A stretch of DNA of 64,000 nucleotides from Eledone cirrhosa. Its lineage: Eukaryota > Mollusca > Cephalopoda > Octopoda > Eledonidae. This document shows, piece by piece, positions 10,481 through 20,700 of the stretch. Position 1 is the stretch's first letter; every line of letters begins with the position of its first letter. Both the position numbers and the translations under genes were made by a program. The stretch is from the NCBI GenBank assembly GCA_964016885.1, contig OZ024745.1, positions 57,378,300-57,442,299 of the forward strand, given 5' to 3'. The notes beneath the pieces were generated by a model. The model saw nothing but the letters and a program-made list of their open reading frames with translations, did no database searches and was not told where the DNA came from.

Positions 10481-11523
10481 GGATAATCCTGATAGATTGA
10501 GCATTTTTTACATGGCGGGAGTCGCGACAAATGGAAGCAAGAAGAATGGCGTTTTTCGGTTGCCGGACTTTTACCTCTGGGGGTCCGATTATCGATTTTT
10601 TGCCGTGAGTGTGGTGCGGAAATATAAATAACTCGGCTGTCATAGACGGGTTTGGTTTTGAGTTGTCCCTTCTATATATATATCTATATATTCTACAGAA
10701 ATTTGCACTCACTATAATAAACCCGCCTATTATTATAACAATATATGCTCATTCTGCCATATTTGATTCTGGAAGCGGAGTTTCCTGTATGCACTTTTTC
10801 TCCGTGTGTAACGGGATGCAATCACGATTTGTATTTGCTGTGGTACAGTTGTATGCGGTGCGATACATTGGTTGAACGCCAACTTGGACATACAGTAAAT
10901 TTCACCTGGCACGTTGGATTAAGTGACCGATATTTTCCATTTCCGCACATCTGTGCCGGCTGTATAGGTGCCATACATTTCTTCAACTCTTCGTACCTTC
11001 TTTTATTTTTTATTGGGTATAGGTTTGGAAAAATAGTGTTATCTCAATTAGCGTTCGAAACTGGAACATATCGATGTGGTTCGTATGGAGCGGATATGAT
11101 AAGGAGAATCGACCTGTTACAAGGCGATATAATTGGAGTACACCATCCCTCATATGGACTATCATACATGTAAGGCTGCATTACTGCTAACCAACAATTC
11201 ATTTCACAGACTCATGCTTGCAAACTCTCTTGATCTGCCTGTACACCCTCTTTTTGCACTGCTTGTGCTTTAATGCATCTATGCTTTGCTTTGTCTTATA
11301 TATTTGTTGGGGGTCTCCGGGCTTTTTGTTCCTTTATTGTTTTGTATTTTGTATTTATCTCTTTTCTTATCCCTGTATTTTTGTACTTTTTTATTATTAT
11401 ATTTTTTTGGTTATTTTCTTATTGTTTCTGAACATGCTGAGTAATACCCTCACTCATCCCTTGCTACCCTCTGCCAACCTCTTTATCATCTATGACACCA
11501 TCTAAGTGATACATTTTTGGTGT
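10481..11523. other. Unassigned region with one unclassified open frame
   Basis: Mostly T-rich non-coding DNA. A + strand frame at 10745-11173 (142 codons) has ten Cys and many aromatic residues but no domain that I recognise. It lacks a convincing start context and may be chance. The frame at 11218-11505 is Phe/Leu-rich because of T-runs and is not supported as a gene. Confidence 0.3.
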
Positions 11524-11729
11524 AAATTTTAATTTTTAATTTTTAATTTTTAATTTTTAATTTTTAATTTTTAATTTTTAATTTTTAATTTTTAATTTTT
11601 AATTTTTAATTTTTAATTTTTAATTTTTAATTTTTAATTTTTAATTTTTAATTTTTAATTTTTAATTTTTAATTTTTAATTTTTAATTTTTAATTTTTAA
11701 TTTTTAATTTTTAATTTTTTAATTTTTAA
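11524..11729. repeat. (AATTTTT)n heptamer tandem array, about 29 units
   Basis: A nearly perfect 7-bp tandem repeat over about 205 bp, with one 8-base unit near the right end. It does not match the TTAGGG telomere repeat. Confidence 0.95.
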
Positions 11730-11959
11730 GACATTTTATGACATTATGTGCATCATGTATTCTGTCTTTTTCCATATAGGGTTAGCCTCGGGACCCCCCT
11801 GCTGGTCATTTAACCTTGTTATGGTGACGCAGCTCGATGGAGCATGCAACTACTGATATACTCATGTTTATAGGCTCTGAAGATGCCTGCCATGCTCTAT
11901 GGATGAAACACTGTTGGCTAATAAAACAATGTATTCTAAGCACTCTTTGGTTATTCCTA

Positions 11960-11962
<3 letters not shown>
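11730..11962. other. Unassigned DNA between heptamer array and TA tract
   Basis: No gene or recognised repeat. Confidence 0.5.

Positions 11963-12017
<55 letters not shown>
11963..12017. repeat. (TA)n microsatellite
   Basis: A TA tract of about 55 bp bounded by AAC on the left and GTT on the right, so it is itself the centre of a small palindrome. Confidence 0.95.
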
Positions 12018-12021
<4 letters not shown>

Positions 12022-12110
12022 TATATAAAACAAAGGAGTTGTGGTAAGGAACCAGATGGACCATAACGCACCAGAGTACTCAATACTTAGGGTAGTAGAG
12101 TGGGAAATAG

Positions 12111-12217
12111 AAAAAAGTATGACCGCCGACGGTAGAGCTCAAGCCGTTTTGACGGCTATTTCTGGACTGAAATAGCCGTCGAAAGGGCTTGAGCTCTGCC
12201 ATCGGGTCCTACTTTTT

Positions 12218-12219
<2 letters not shown>
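12111..12219. repeat. Hairpin element, ~51-bp arms, 6-bp loop
   Basis: Arms 12111-12162 and 12169-12219 pair almost throughout, around a TGGACT loop. The core stem GACGGCTATTTC / GAAATAGCCGTC is perfect, and the outer stem includes GAGCTCAAG / CTTGAGCTC. It lies between two TA tracts. It may be a foldback MITE or a structured transcript segment. No transposase is nearby. Confidence 0.8.
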
Positions 12220-12264
<45 letters not shown>

Positions 12265-12268
12265 TATT
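12220..12268. repeat. (TA)n microsatellite
   Basis: A TA tract directly at the right end of the hairpin element. Confidence 0.95.
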
Positions 12269-13118
12269 GTAAAAGCAAAAGAACTTACCGAAAACATCCA
12301 TCTAATACTTTTGATACCTCGCAGAGCCTGTGAACTTCTGAGATTATTGATTTAAGATGAATTCTTGAATTCAATATTAGTAGGAAAATATATCGGTCTG
12401 GGAATTCCTTATAGATTACCTGGCGAAATACTTCATATGGATCAAGGGGCTAAATGTGACATGTGTAGAATGATACACAAATATATGCCTGATTGACATG
12501 CAATGTAGTATTTAATATAACTGAAAGAATTGAAACAAGTATATGTCAATAATTTATACACCCAAACTAAATTCAGAGCAAATGGCCAACCAATAAATTT
12601 CAGAGATATGCATCCTCTGTTTCCAGTGACTTTCTATTGTATGGGAGCTCGGGCCAAGGAGGAGGACAACCTCACCGAATGAGGTGTCTAACCATGTAAC
12701 GGGCCTGAATCTCAAATTCCTGGTTTCAATATGAGAAAAACGTAGTAGTATACATATGGAAATTCTTGGAAGCGGTATTACCAAACTATGCTATTGAGAG
12801 CTGGAGGAACACTAGAACAGCATGCCACTGTGTATTTCCAATTTCCTTATCCTTCACATCTAGCATAAGGAGAAGAGAGTGCACTAGACTGTGGAGGAAA
12901 GTGTAAAAAAAAGAAAGAAAATCAAGAGAACTACATGTGGATATGTTTTCAAACCGTAGTTCAGCATTCTGCTAAGCACACCAAGAAGAATTGCAAAAGT
13001 CACAATTGCAAAACTGGCCAACCAAGGAAGGATGATTATAGAAAATGTAGCAACAATGGCTGTGTCCAAAGGTGGCCAGAACCCCTCTGCTCGAACATTT
13101 AAATGACAACAGATAAAA
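12269..13118. other. Unassigned DNA
   Basis: Only short frames without recognisable protein features. No RNA gene or repeat identified. Confidence 0.5.

Positions 13119-13172
<54 letters not shown>
13119..13172. repeat. (TA)n microsatellite
   Basis: A TA tract ending exactly where the 222-bp palindrome begins. Confidence 0.95.
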
Positions 13173-13176
<4 letters not shown>

Positions 13177-13394
13177 TGTAGATATTATGTAAGGGACACT
13201 TCTTAGAATATTACCAGTCCAGAAACAATCAAATAGAAATCAATAAAACATATTGAAAAATAATTATAAAATCAGGCCCTCAAAATCAGCCTGATTTTAT
13301 AATTATTTTTCTATATGTTTTATTGATTTCTATTTGATTGTTTCCGGACTGGTATATATTCTAAGAAGTGTCCCTTACATAATATCTACACCAT
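13173..13394. repeat. 222-bp palindromic (foldback) element
   Basis: Arms 13173-13277 and 13289-13394 are near-perfect reverse complements (for example GGTGTAGATATTATGTAAGG against its complement at the right end), with an 11-bp loop at 13278-13288. Only a few mismatches are visible. It adjoins a TA tract on the left, as would a MITE of a TA-targeting DNA transposon, though no terminal family motif was recognised. Confidence 0.85.
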
Positions 13395-13853
13395 TAACAA
13401 AAGAGCGCTACTATAACACTCAGTATCTTATCACATATCTATAAAAGCATTTTTCATTTTCGATGAAAATAACCTCTTTGTATTACCTTAATCATATTTA
13501 CTTTTTCACAAAAATTTAATACATGTGCATCGGTAGACCTTAATACCATATAAACCTGCGTCGGAAGAACATATAGGCGTAATCAATACATTTCTTTTGA
13601 TTGCATATTCGGAGGCATTAGATTGCTAATGATATTCATATCCATATCGTTAACATTATTCAAAAGAAGATAGAATAGAAATCGTTGGCTTGATCAAAAC
13701 AACATTTACATGAGAATGGAATACTTGGGTGAAAAATGTGTCGCAAAATCGTAAAGATAATTGCAGTAGTATTTATATTAACCGTCATAGAAAAACAATA
13801 ATCTATCTATAAAGCCAATATACTTTACATTCGTTCGCCACCTTTGATATACA
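13395..13853. other. Unassigned AT-rich DNA
   Basis: No gene or repeat recognised. Confidence 0.5.
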
Positions 13854-14017
13854 CGATGGTAGAGGAAATAATTGTTTCTATTTTAGGCACAAGGCCAGCA
13901 ATTACCCAGTACATTACTGGTACTTTATTTTATCGACCTCGTAAGGATGAAAGGCAAAGTTAACCTCGGCGGGTTTTGAACTTATCCAATCCACCGCCCG
14001 ATGTTAGAGGAAATAAT
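13854..14017 (-). mobile_element. 5'-truncated SINE with target-site duplication
   Basis: The same cephalopod-type SINE as at 8295, minus strand, reduced to the B-box-to-tail part. The flanks CGATGGTAGAGGAAATAAT (13854-13872) and CGATGTTAGAGGAAATAAT (13999-14017) form a 19-bp target-site duplication with one mismatch. Confidence 0.75.
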
Positions 14018-14279
14018 GCAATATAATAGAATACCTAAACATCGATACTATTGAACTTTTTACGGATAAACACTAACAGTGGAGAAATAGTCGTTTACTT
14101 TATCAATCTAGAATTCACGTCCTGTTTGGTGAATTGTTCGGTTACATAACAATCGCCTTATTCACAAAAGAAGATTTATGTTCACTCTCTGAATGGAATT
14201 TCACAGCACAGAATATCGGAGAACATAGTGGTGGAAATGCACTAGATATTCAATAGAAGTTTTAGCATGATAATCTTCA
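14018..14279. other. Unassigned DNA
   Basis: No feature recognised before the CA-rich tract. Confidence 0.4.
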
Positions 14280-14405
14280 CTCACACATACACACACACAC
14301 ACAAACACATTTATATACACACACACACGCATACACACACGCACACACACACATATATATACACCCACATATACACCCACCCCCACACACACATGCACTC
14401 TCATA
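14280..14405. repeat. CA-rich imperfect microsatellite
   Basis: Interrupted CA/CACG/CATA runs. Val/Cys-rich reading frames on the minus strand here are translations of the dinucleotide repeat. Confidence 0.9.
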
Positions 14406-14563
14406 CGCATGCATATATCTGGAGTTTATGCTAACATTTCTATTGAATATCATGTGTACTTCCACCACTATGTGATCCGATGATTTTGGTTGATGACCCT
14501 GTGATAAACAATATCAACAAGATTCATTATTTCTTATTATAAATATGAATATATATATATATT

Positions 14564-14815
14564 GGAAGCTGGCTGTCTTAGAAAGGCTCTTTCTGATGAC
14601 ATGTACAGTCTGAATTTGTTAAACATTAAATCTTTCTTTGGGTTTTCTTAGAGATGTTACTTTTTGAATTGTTTTCATCTTTCGTGAAACATGTCGTTGA
14701 TTAAAAAATGTCACATATTGATATCTGCAACAACTCACGCACATAAAGACAACCTATCTAGCTCATGCAAAGCACACATACACACACACACACATACACA
14801 TACATATACACGCAT

Positions 14816-14875
<60 letters not shown>

Positions 14876-15108
14876 TTGTGTGTGTGTGTGTGTATGTGTG
14901 CTTTGCATGAGCTAGATAGGTTGTCTTTATGTGCGTGAGTTGTTGCAGATATCAATATGTGACATTTTTTAATCAGCGACATGTTTCACGATAGATGAAG
15001 ACAATTCAAAAAGTAACATCTCTAAGAAAACCCAAAGAAAGATTTAATGTTTAACAAATTCAGACTGTACATGTCATCAGAAAGAGCCTTTCTAAGACAG
15101 CCAGCTCC
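14564..15108. repeat. 545-bp palindrome centred on a TA/CA tract
   Basis: The left arm (from 14564) and right arm (to 15108) are reverse complements over roughly 250 bp each. Examples are GCTGGCTGTCTTAGAAAGGC at 14569 and its complement near 15103. The centre (about 14836) lies in CA-TA-TG repeats that are themselves complementary. Mismatches are few and mostly inside the microsatellite. Both strands give the same short reading starting MSLIKKCHILIS, a direct result of the symmetry. Confidence 0.9.
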
Positions 15109-15275
15109 CTTTAGTGAATTAAATAAAAGAAAAATGGAAAATGTATCTGGACCATTGATCAACATTGTGTAAGGAAAATCTTGAATAGCTGAACAATTTT
15201 CAAAATCTCATGAATAATATACACCATGAATAATATTCCCCATCACATCCAATTCCCTGTGTACTTTAGTAATGA

Positions 15276-15305
15276 CTAGCAGAATGGCCCAGCATTGCTC
15301 GCGAT
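15276..15305 (-). mobile_element. Eroded Helitron-type 3' terminus
   Basis: CTAGCAGAATGGCCCAGCAT resembles the terminus at 15563, with the hairpin partly lost (GCCC...GCTCGC). It probably marks the 3' end of an older minus-strand Helitron whose remains fill 15306 to about 15515. No coding is visible there. Confidence 0.5.
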
Positions 15306-15514
15306 TCTAAACATAGATTAGCATGTTTATCTGAATCAGTACAGAGAAGTACGGAATACCTCGGCTTCGGGATAGTGTCTACATTTTGTGCTTATAAAAC
15401 AAAATCGTCGTAGAATACCAGGGGTTTTTTCTGTGCGAAGAAAATCAATACTTTATCGCGAAATAAATACGTTTGTTTATATTTTGTCATTGTTTATGCA
15501 AAAATATCTATACA

Positions 15515-15515
<1 letters not shown>

Positions 15516-15562
<47 letters not shown>
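15516..15562. repeat. (TA)n microsatellite
   Basis: A TA tract immediately adjoining the Helitron 3' terminus at 15563. Confidence 0.95.
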
Positions 15563-15563
<1 letters not shown>

Positions 15564-15592
15564 TAGGAGAAGTGCCCGGCGTTGCTCGGGGT
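15563..15592 (-). other. Helitron 3' terminal hairpin and CTAG end
   Basis: Stem CCCG (15575-15578) pairs with CGGG (15587-15590). The terminal CTAG occupies 15563-15566, next to the TA tract. In Helitrons this hairpin acts as the termination signal for the displaced strand. Confidence 0.7.
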
Positions 15593-16033
15593 TTAATTGC
15601 TTTAAAGTACTCTTAATGATTCCACTCAATTATGATTATTGAGGCAAAGATTGATATAAGTTCCCGCCCAACAAATCGATTTGCAACAGGATAGAAAACC
15701 CTGTAAAGGGCTTTGCAACACTTTCAGAAAGCGGTAACAATTGAATGTGAGGTGGCCTGAAAAGGGCCGTGTTATCGTTCTCACAATGGTAACAATTTGG
15801 TAGGAAGTCCTGGAAAGGGACGTAAAACGTTCGCATGTGAATAGGGCCTCTTCTTCTTCCACCAACTGCAGCGGACGTGCTGTCCCGAAACTTTATGCTC
15901 TGTTAAAACAGATTGGATGCCCTATGGAGGAAAGAGGGGGAATAAGCATGGGAAAGTAAATACGGGTAAGTTTGAAAATATACAACTATAACATCTACTC
16001 ACCATATGTCAGACCGGCAAGACTGTAGTGGTG

Positions 16034-17729
16034 CTAAATAGTGGAGTCACAACACCTCTCTGTAGACCACATTTTTTGTTCTACCTTTGGGTGCAAGTTG
16101 AATAAGTTCTGCTTGCATCCGACTCTTGAGCATGCGACGTATAATTGGCCGTGTGAGAAGCACGGCTGGCCTAAATGGAGGCCTGCTGTTGTTAGCGTTT
16201 GGCGTTGGGACTTGTTGATTGACATCGCGAAGCAAAGTTTAACGGGGAATTGAAGTCGGCGCAGAGTACAGGGGCATTCCTTACCTGATGGAGTTAATGG
16301 TATTCTGGTTATAAAGACGTTTTCTCCAGCGCCGCCGCTCGTGAGAATTGTGGCTTCAATTACATGCGGTAGGAGGTTTCTTATCACTAACCGTGTTCCA
16401 TTGCAGAGACGTGGTGGTTCCAGGTTCCTCAACAGAATCACTGGAGCCCCAACTTTGAGGCAGTCCGGAGAGGTCCAAGGAATTGAGGAATTCTGTGGGA
16501 AAATCGTCAACCTCATCTTTGTCCAGAACTGTGTCCACAGATTTGTAGGTTTAGAGGTTTCCAGGAATGCGTTGCAGAAGTTCCTCATTGATTTTTGCAG
16601 CATAGACATTTTTGGGAGCTAATATGGCTCTATCGCACAGCCAATTCTTGTTTTTGTAGTTGATGGCCATATCGGGAAAGACAGAGGCTGTGAGGTCGTC
16701 AACAGTGTCGACAACGGTGCCTACTTGCGAGACTGCCATTTCTCCAGCCGCATCTGAAGGTGCAGTGCCGTCACCAACTGTTAAGAGGTCCTTCGAGAAG
16801 TCGGCTGATAAGTGGTCGCCGAACAGTTGGGCTCTCATGTTTGTTGTGAGGGTCAGAATTGTCACCTCCTGCCACAGGGAAGATGACTTAATGCAAGCCC
16901 CCACAGTGTCGGCCCTGGTGGCTTTTGAAACAACTGGAAGAGTTTGTCGAAAATCGCCAGACAGCAGTAGAGGTACTCCTCCCATCGGCCGGTTACATTC
17001 CCTGATGTCTCGTAGGTTCCTGCCTAACTCCTCAAGTGACACTTTATAGGCCATTGTGCATTCGTCCCACACAATTAACTGGCATTCTTTCAAGACTTCT
17101 GCTTTGTCAGAGTCCTTGGTGATATTGCAGGTTATTGTGTCGTCTGAAGTCGAGTTGAATGGTAGTTTAAATGCGAAATGAGCTATCCTACCACTGGGTA
17201 GCAGAGTTGCGGCAATCCCAGAAGAAGCCACAGCCAGGGCGATTCCTTTTTGGTGTCGCACTTTGGCGAGGGGGATTTTTGTGACGAATGTTTTACCAGT
17301 TCCTCCTGGGGCATCCCAAAAGAAGATACATCCTGTGCCTTGACGAATGAAAGTGCAAACTGTGTCATACGCCCGCCGTAGTTCCTGCAACAGTTTCGGC
17401 TCATTTTCTTTAATGAACAGTTAGAGGGCGTCGTAGTCAGTTTCCTGAATTATTCCCGTTGGAAGTTTGTCCGAGCCCGTTCGCTGAACTTTTGGCAGTC
17501 CATAGAATGGAAGGTCATTTCCGCCGGTAGTTATGATTTTGTCCTCGATGCCAATGAGAGCTTTGTTGAAGAATTCGTCGCCGTCTCGTTCGTCGGAATG
17601 AGGAAGTAGCAGTTGTCCTTGGTGTATGTAATCATCGCATGTTTGCAGTAACACCGCAAAGAGTAGCAAAAGACTTCGCGCTGAGCGTATTGTAGCTGCC
17701 TCAGCCAATGTTGCATCCCCGTTTTTCAT
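16034..17729 (-). pseudogene. Helitron PIF1-family helicase domain, broken
   Basis: The helicase half of a RepHel protein, which unwinds DNA during rolling-circle transposition. Order, from 17729 down: linker (GNDLPFYGLPKVQ), then motif I/Walker A GGTGKT (about 17290-17308), Walker B VWDEC (about 17051-17074), SGDFRQTLPVV (about 16929-16970), and the C-terminal LCNGTRL, FAMSINKSQRQT and FSHGQLYVACSR motifs. Breaks: TAG at 17421-17423, a stop at about 16549-16551, and a one-base frameshift near 16462, after which the frame at 16034-16609 continues the domain. The N-terminal edge, around ATLAEAATIRSARS, fades into the minisatellite. The Rep domain expected upstream is absent on this side. A host PIF1 gene is unlikely, given the Helitron-specific linker and terminus. 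Confidence 0.88.
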
Positions 17730-20700
17730 GGGGGGGGGGGGGGGCGTTTTTTATTTGGGTGCCCCTTTTTTTATTTGGGTGCCGCGTTTTTTTATGGGAG
17801 GGGTCTGTTCTTTATTTAGGTGACCCGTTTTTTTTATTTGGGTGCCCCGTTTTTTATTTGGGTGCACCGTTTTTTTATTTGGGTGCCCTGTTTTTTATTT
17901 GGGTGCCCCGTTTTTTTATTTGGGTGCCCCGTTTTTTATTTGGGTGCCCCGTTTTTTTATGGGGGGGTCCGTTTTTTATTTGGGTGCCCCGTTTTTTATG
18001 GGGTGGGGGCGTTTTTTATTTGGGTGCTCCGTTTAATTATAGGGGGGGTCCGTTTTTTATTTGGGTGCCCGGTTTTTTTATGGGGGGGCCTTTTTTTATT
18101 TGGGTGTCCCGTTGTTTTATGATGGGTCCGTTTTTGATTTGGGTGCCCCTTTTTTTATGAGCGGGTCCGTTTTTTATTTGGGTACCCCGTTTCTTTTTTG
18201 GCGTGCCCCGTTTTTTTATGGTGGGGGGGGGGTCCGTTTTTTATTTGGGTGCCCCGTTTTTATGGGGGGGGCGTTTTTTATTTGGGTACCCCATATTTTT
18301 ATTTGGGTGGCCCGTTTTTTTTTGGGGTGCCCCTTTTGGGGGGGGTGTCCTGTTTCTTTATTTGGGTGCCCCGTTTTTTTGGGAGGGGGTGCCCCATTCT
18401 TTTATTCGGGTGCGCCGTTTTTTATTTGGGTGCCCCGTTTTTTATGGGGGGTTCCGTTTCTTATTTGGGTGCCCCGTTTTCTTATGGGGGGCCTTTTTTA
18501 TTTAGGTGCCCCGTTATGGGGGGGCGTCTTTTATTTGGGTGCCCCATATTTTTATTTAGGTGCCCCGTTTTTTTATGTGGGGTCTCCGTTTTTTATTTGG
18601 GTGGCCCGTTTTTTATTTGGGTGCCCCTTTTGGGGGGATGCCCTGTTTCTTTATTTGGGTGCCTCGTTGTTTTATGGGGGGGTCCGGTTTTTTATGAGGG
18701 ACTCCGTTTTTTCTTTGGGTGTCCCTTTTTTTTATTTGCGTGCCGCGTTTTTTTATTTGGGTGCCCCGTTTTTTATTTGGGTGTCCCGTTTTTTTTATTT
18801 GAGTGATCCGTTTTTTATTTGGGTGCCCCGTTTTTTTATTTGAGTGATCCGTTTTTTATTTGGGTGCCCGATTTTATTTGGGTGCTCCGTATTTTTATGG
18901 GGTTTTTTTTTATTTGGTTGCCCAGTTTTTTTGATGGGGGGGTACGTTTTTTATTTGGGTGCCCCATATTTTTATTTAGGTGCCCCGTTTTTTTATGTGG
19001 GTGCGCCGTTTTTTATTTGGGTGGCCCGTTTTTTATGGGGGGGGGTCCGTTTCTTATTTGGGTGCCCCGATTTTTATTTGGGTGATCCGTTGTTTTATCG
19101 GGGGGTCCGTTTTGTATTTGGGAGCCCCGTTTTTTTATGGGGGGTCCGTTTATTATTTGAGTGCCCCGTTTTTTATTTGGGTGCCCCGTTTTTTATTTGG
19201 GTGCCCCGTTTTTTTATGGTTTTTTTAATTTTATTTGGGTGTAACATTTTTTTATGTGGGGGCTCCGTTTTTAATTTGGGTGGCCCGTTTTTTATTTGGG
19301 TGCCCCGTTGTTTTGGGGGGGTGCCCGGTTTTTTTATTTGTGGGGGCCGTTTTTTATTTGGGTGCCCCGTTTTTTATTTGGGTACCCTATTTTTTTATTC
19401 CAGTGCCCGGTTTCTTATTTGGGTGTCCCGTTTTTTTATGGGGGGTCCGTTTCTAATTTGGGTGCCCCGTTTTTTATTTGGGTGATCCGTTGTTTTATCG
19501 GGGGGTCCGTTTTGTATTTGGGAGCCCCGTTTTTTTATGGGGGGTCCGTTATTATTTGAGTGCCTCGTTTTTTATTTGGGTGCCCCGTTTTTTATTTGGG
19601 TGCCCCGTTTTTTTATGGGTTTTTTTATTTTATTTGGGTGTACCATTTTTTTATGTGGGAGCCCCGTTTTTTTATGGGGGGTCCGTTATTATTTGAGTGC
19701 CTCGTTTTTTATTTGGGTGCCCCGTTTTTTATTTGGGTACCCTGTTTTTTTATTCCAGTGCCCGGTTTCTTATTTGGGTGTCCCGTTTTTTTATGGGGGG
19801 GTCCGTTTCTAATTTGGGTGCCCCGTTTTTTTATTTGGGTGACCCGTTTTTTTGATGGGGAGGGTCTGCTTTTTATTTGGGTGCCCCATATTTTTATTTA
19901 GGTGCCCCGTTTTTTTATGAGGGTGCGCCGTTTTTTATTTGGGTGGCCCGTTTTTTATGGGGGGTCCATTTCTTATTTGGGTGCCCGTTTTTTATTTGGG
20001 TAACCCGTTGTTTTATGGGGGGGTCCGTTTTTTATTTGGGTGCCCCGTTTTTTATGGGGGGTCCGTTTATTATTTGGGTGCCCCGTTTTTTATTTGGGTG
20101 CCCCGTTTTTTATATGGGTGCCCCGTTTTTTTATGGGGGTTGCGTTTTTTATTTGGGTGCTCCGTATTTTTATGGGGTTTACTTTTTTATTTGGGTGCCC
20201 CGTTTTTTTTATGTGGGGGCTCCGTTTTTAATTTGGGTGGCCCGTTTTTTTATTTGGGTGCCCCGTTGTTTGGGGCGGTGGCCTGTTTTTTTATTTGGGT
20301 GCCCCGTTTTTTTATTCCGTTGCCCGGTTTCTTATTTGGGTGCCCCCTGTTTTTTATGGGGGGGGGTCCATTCTTTATTTGGGTGCTACGTTTTTTATGG
20401 GGGGCCCGTTTGTGATTTGGGTGCCCCTTTTTTTTTTATTTGGGTGCCCCGTTTTTTTATTTGGGTGCACCGTTTTTTTATTTGAGTGATCCGTTTTTTA
20501 TTTGGGTGCCCCGTTTTTAATTTGAGTGCTCCGTTTTTTTAAGGGGGTTCGATTTTTTATTTGGGTGCCCCGTTTATTATTTGGGTGCCCTGTTTTTTAT
20601 TTAGGTGCCCTTTTTATGGGGGTCTATTATTTATTTGGGTGCTCCGTTTTTTTATGGGGGGTCCGTTTCTAATATGGGTGCCCCGTTTTTTATTTGGGTC

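Larger units (their letters stand above)
15563..17729 (-). mobile_element. Helitron, 3' half (helicase and 3' terminus)
   Basis: Minus-strand rolling-circle transposon. The 3' terminus reads as a hairpin (CCGAGCAACGCCGGG), about 8 nt, then CTAG against a TA tract. About 470 bp upstream on that strand is the end of the helicase coding region. The Rep half is missing: the reading passes into the 44-kb minisatellite at about 17717-17729. Confidence 0.85.

Noticed and set aside
10745..11173. Cys-rich 142-codon open frame as a novel secreted peptide
   Set aside because: No signal peptide at its start, no cysteine framework that I recognise, and it lies in a T-rich repeat neighbourhood. Left as unclassified rather than called a gene.
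14201..14915. Val/Cys-, His/Thr- and Ile/Tyr-rich frames
   Set aside because: Direct translations of CA/TG/TA microsatellites. The pair starting MSLIKKC on both strands reflects the palindrome.
16034..17729. Host PIF1 DNA helicase gene
   Set aside because: It carries stops and a frameshift, lacks introns or host-type N-terminal sequence, and has a Helitron-type linker and a Helitron 3' terminus 470 bp downstream.
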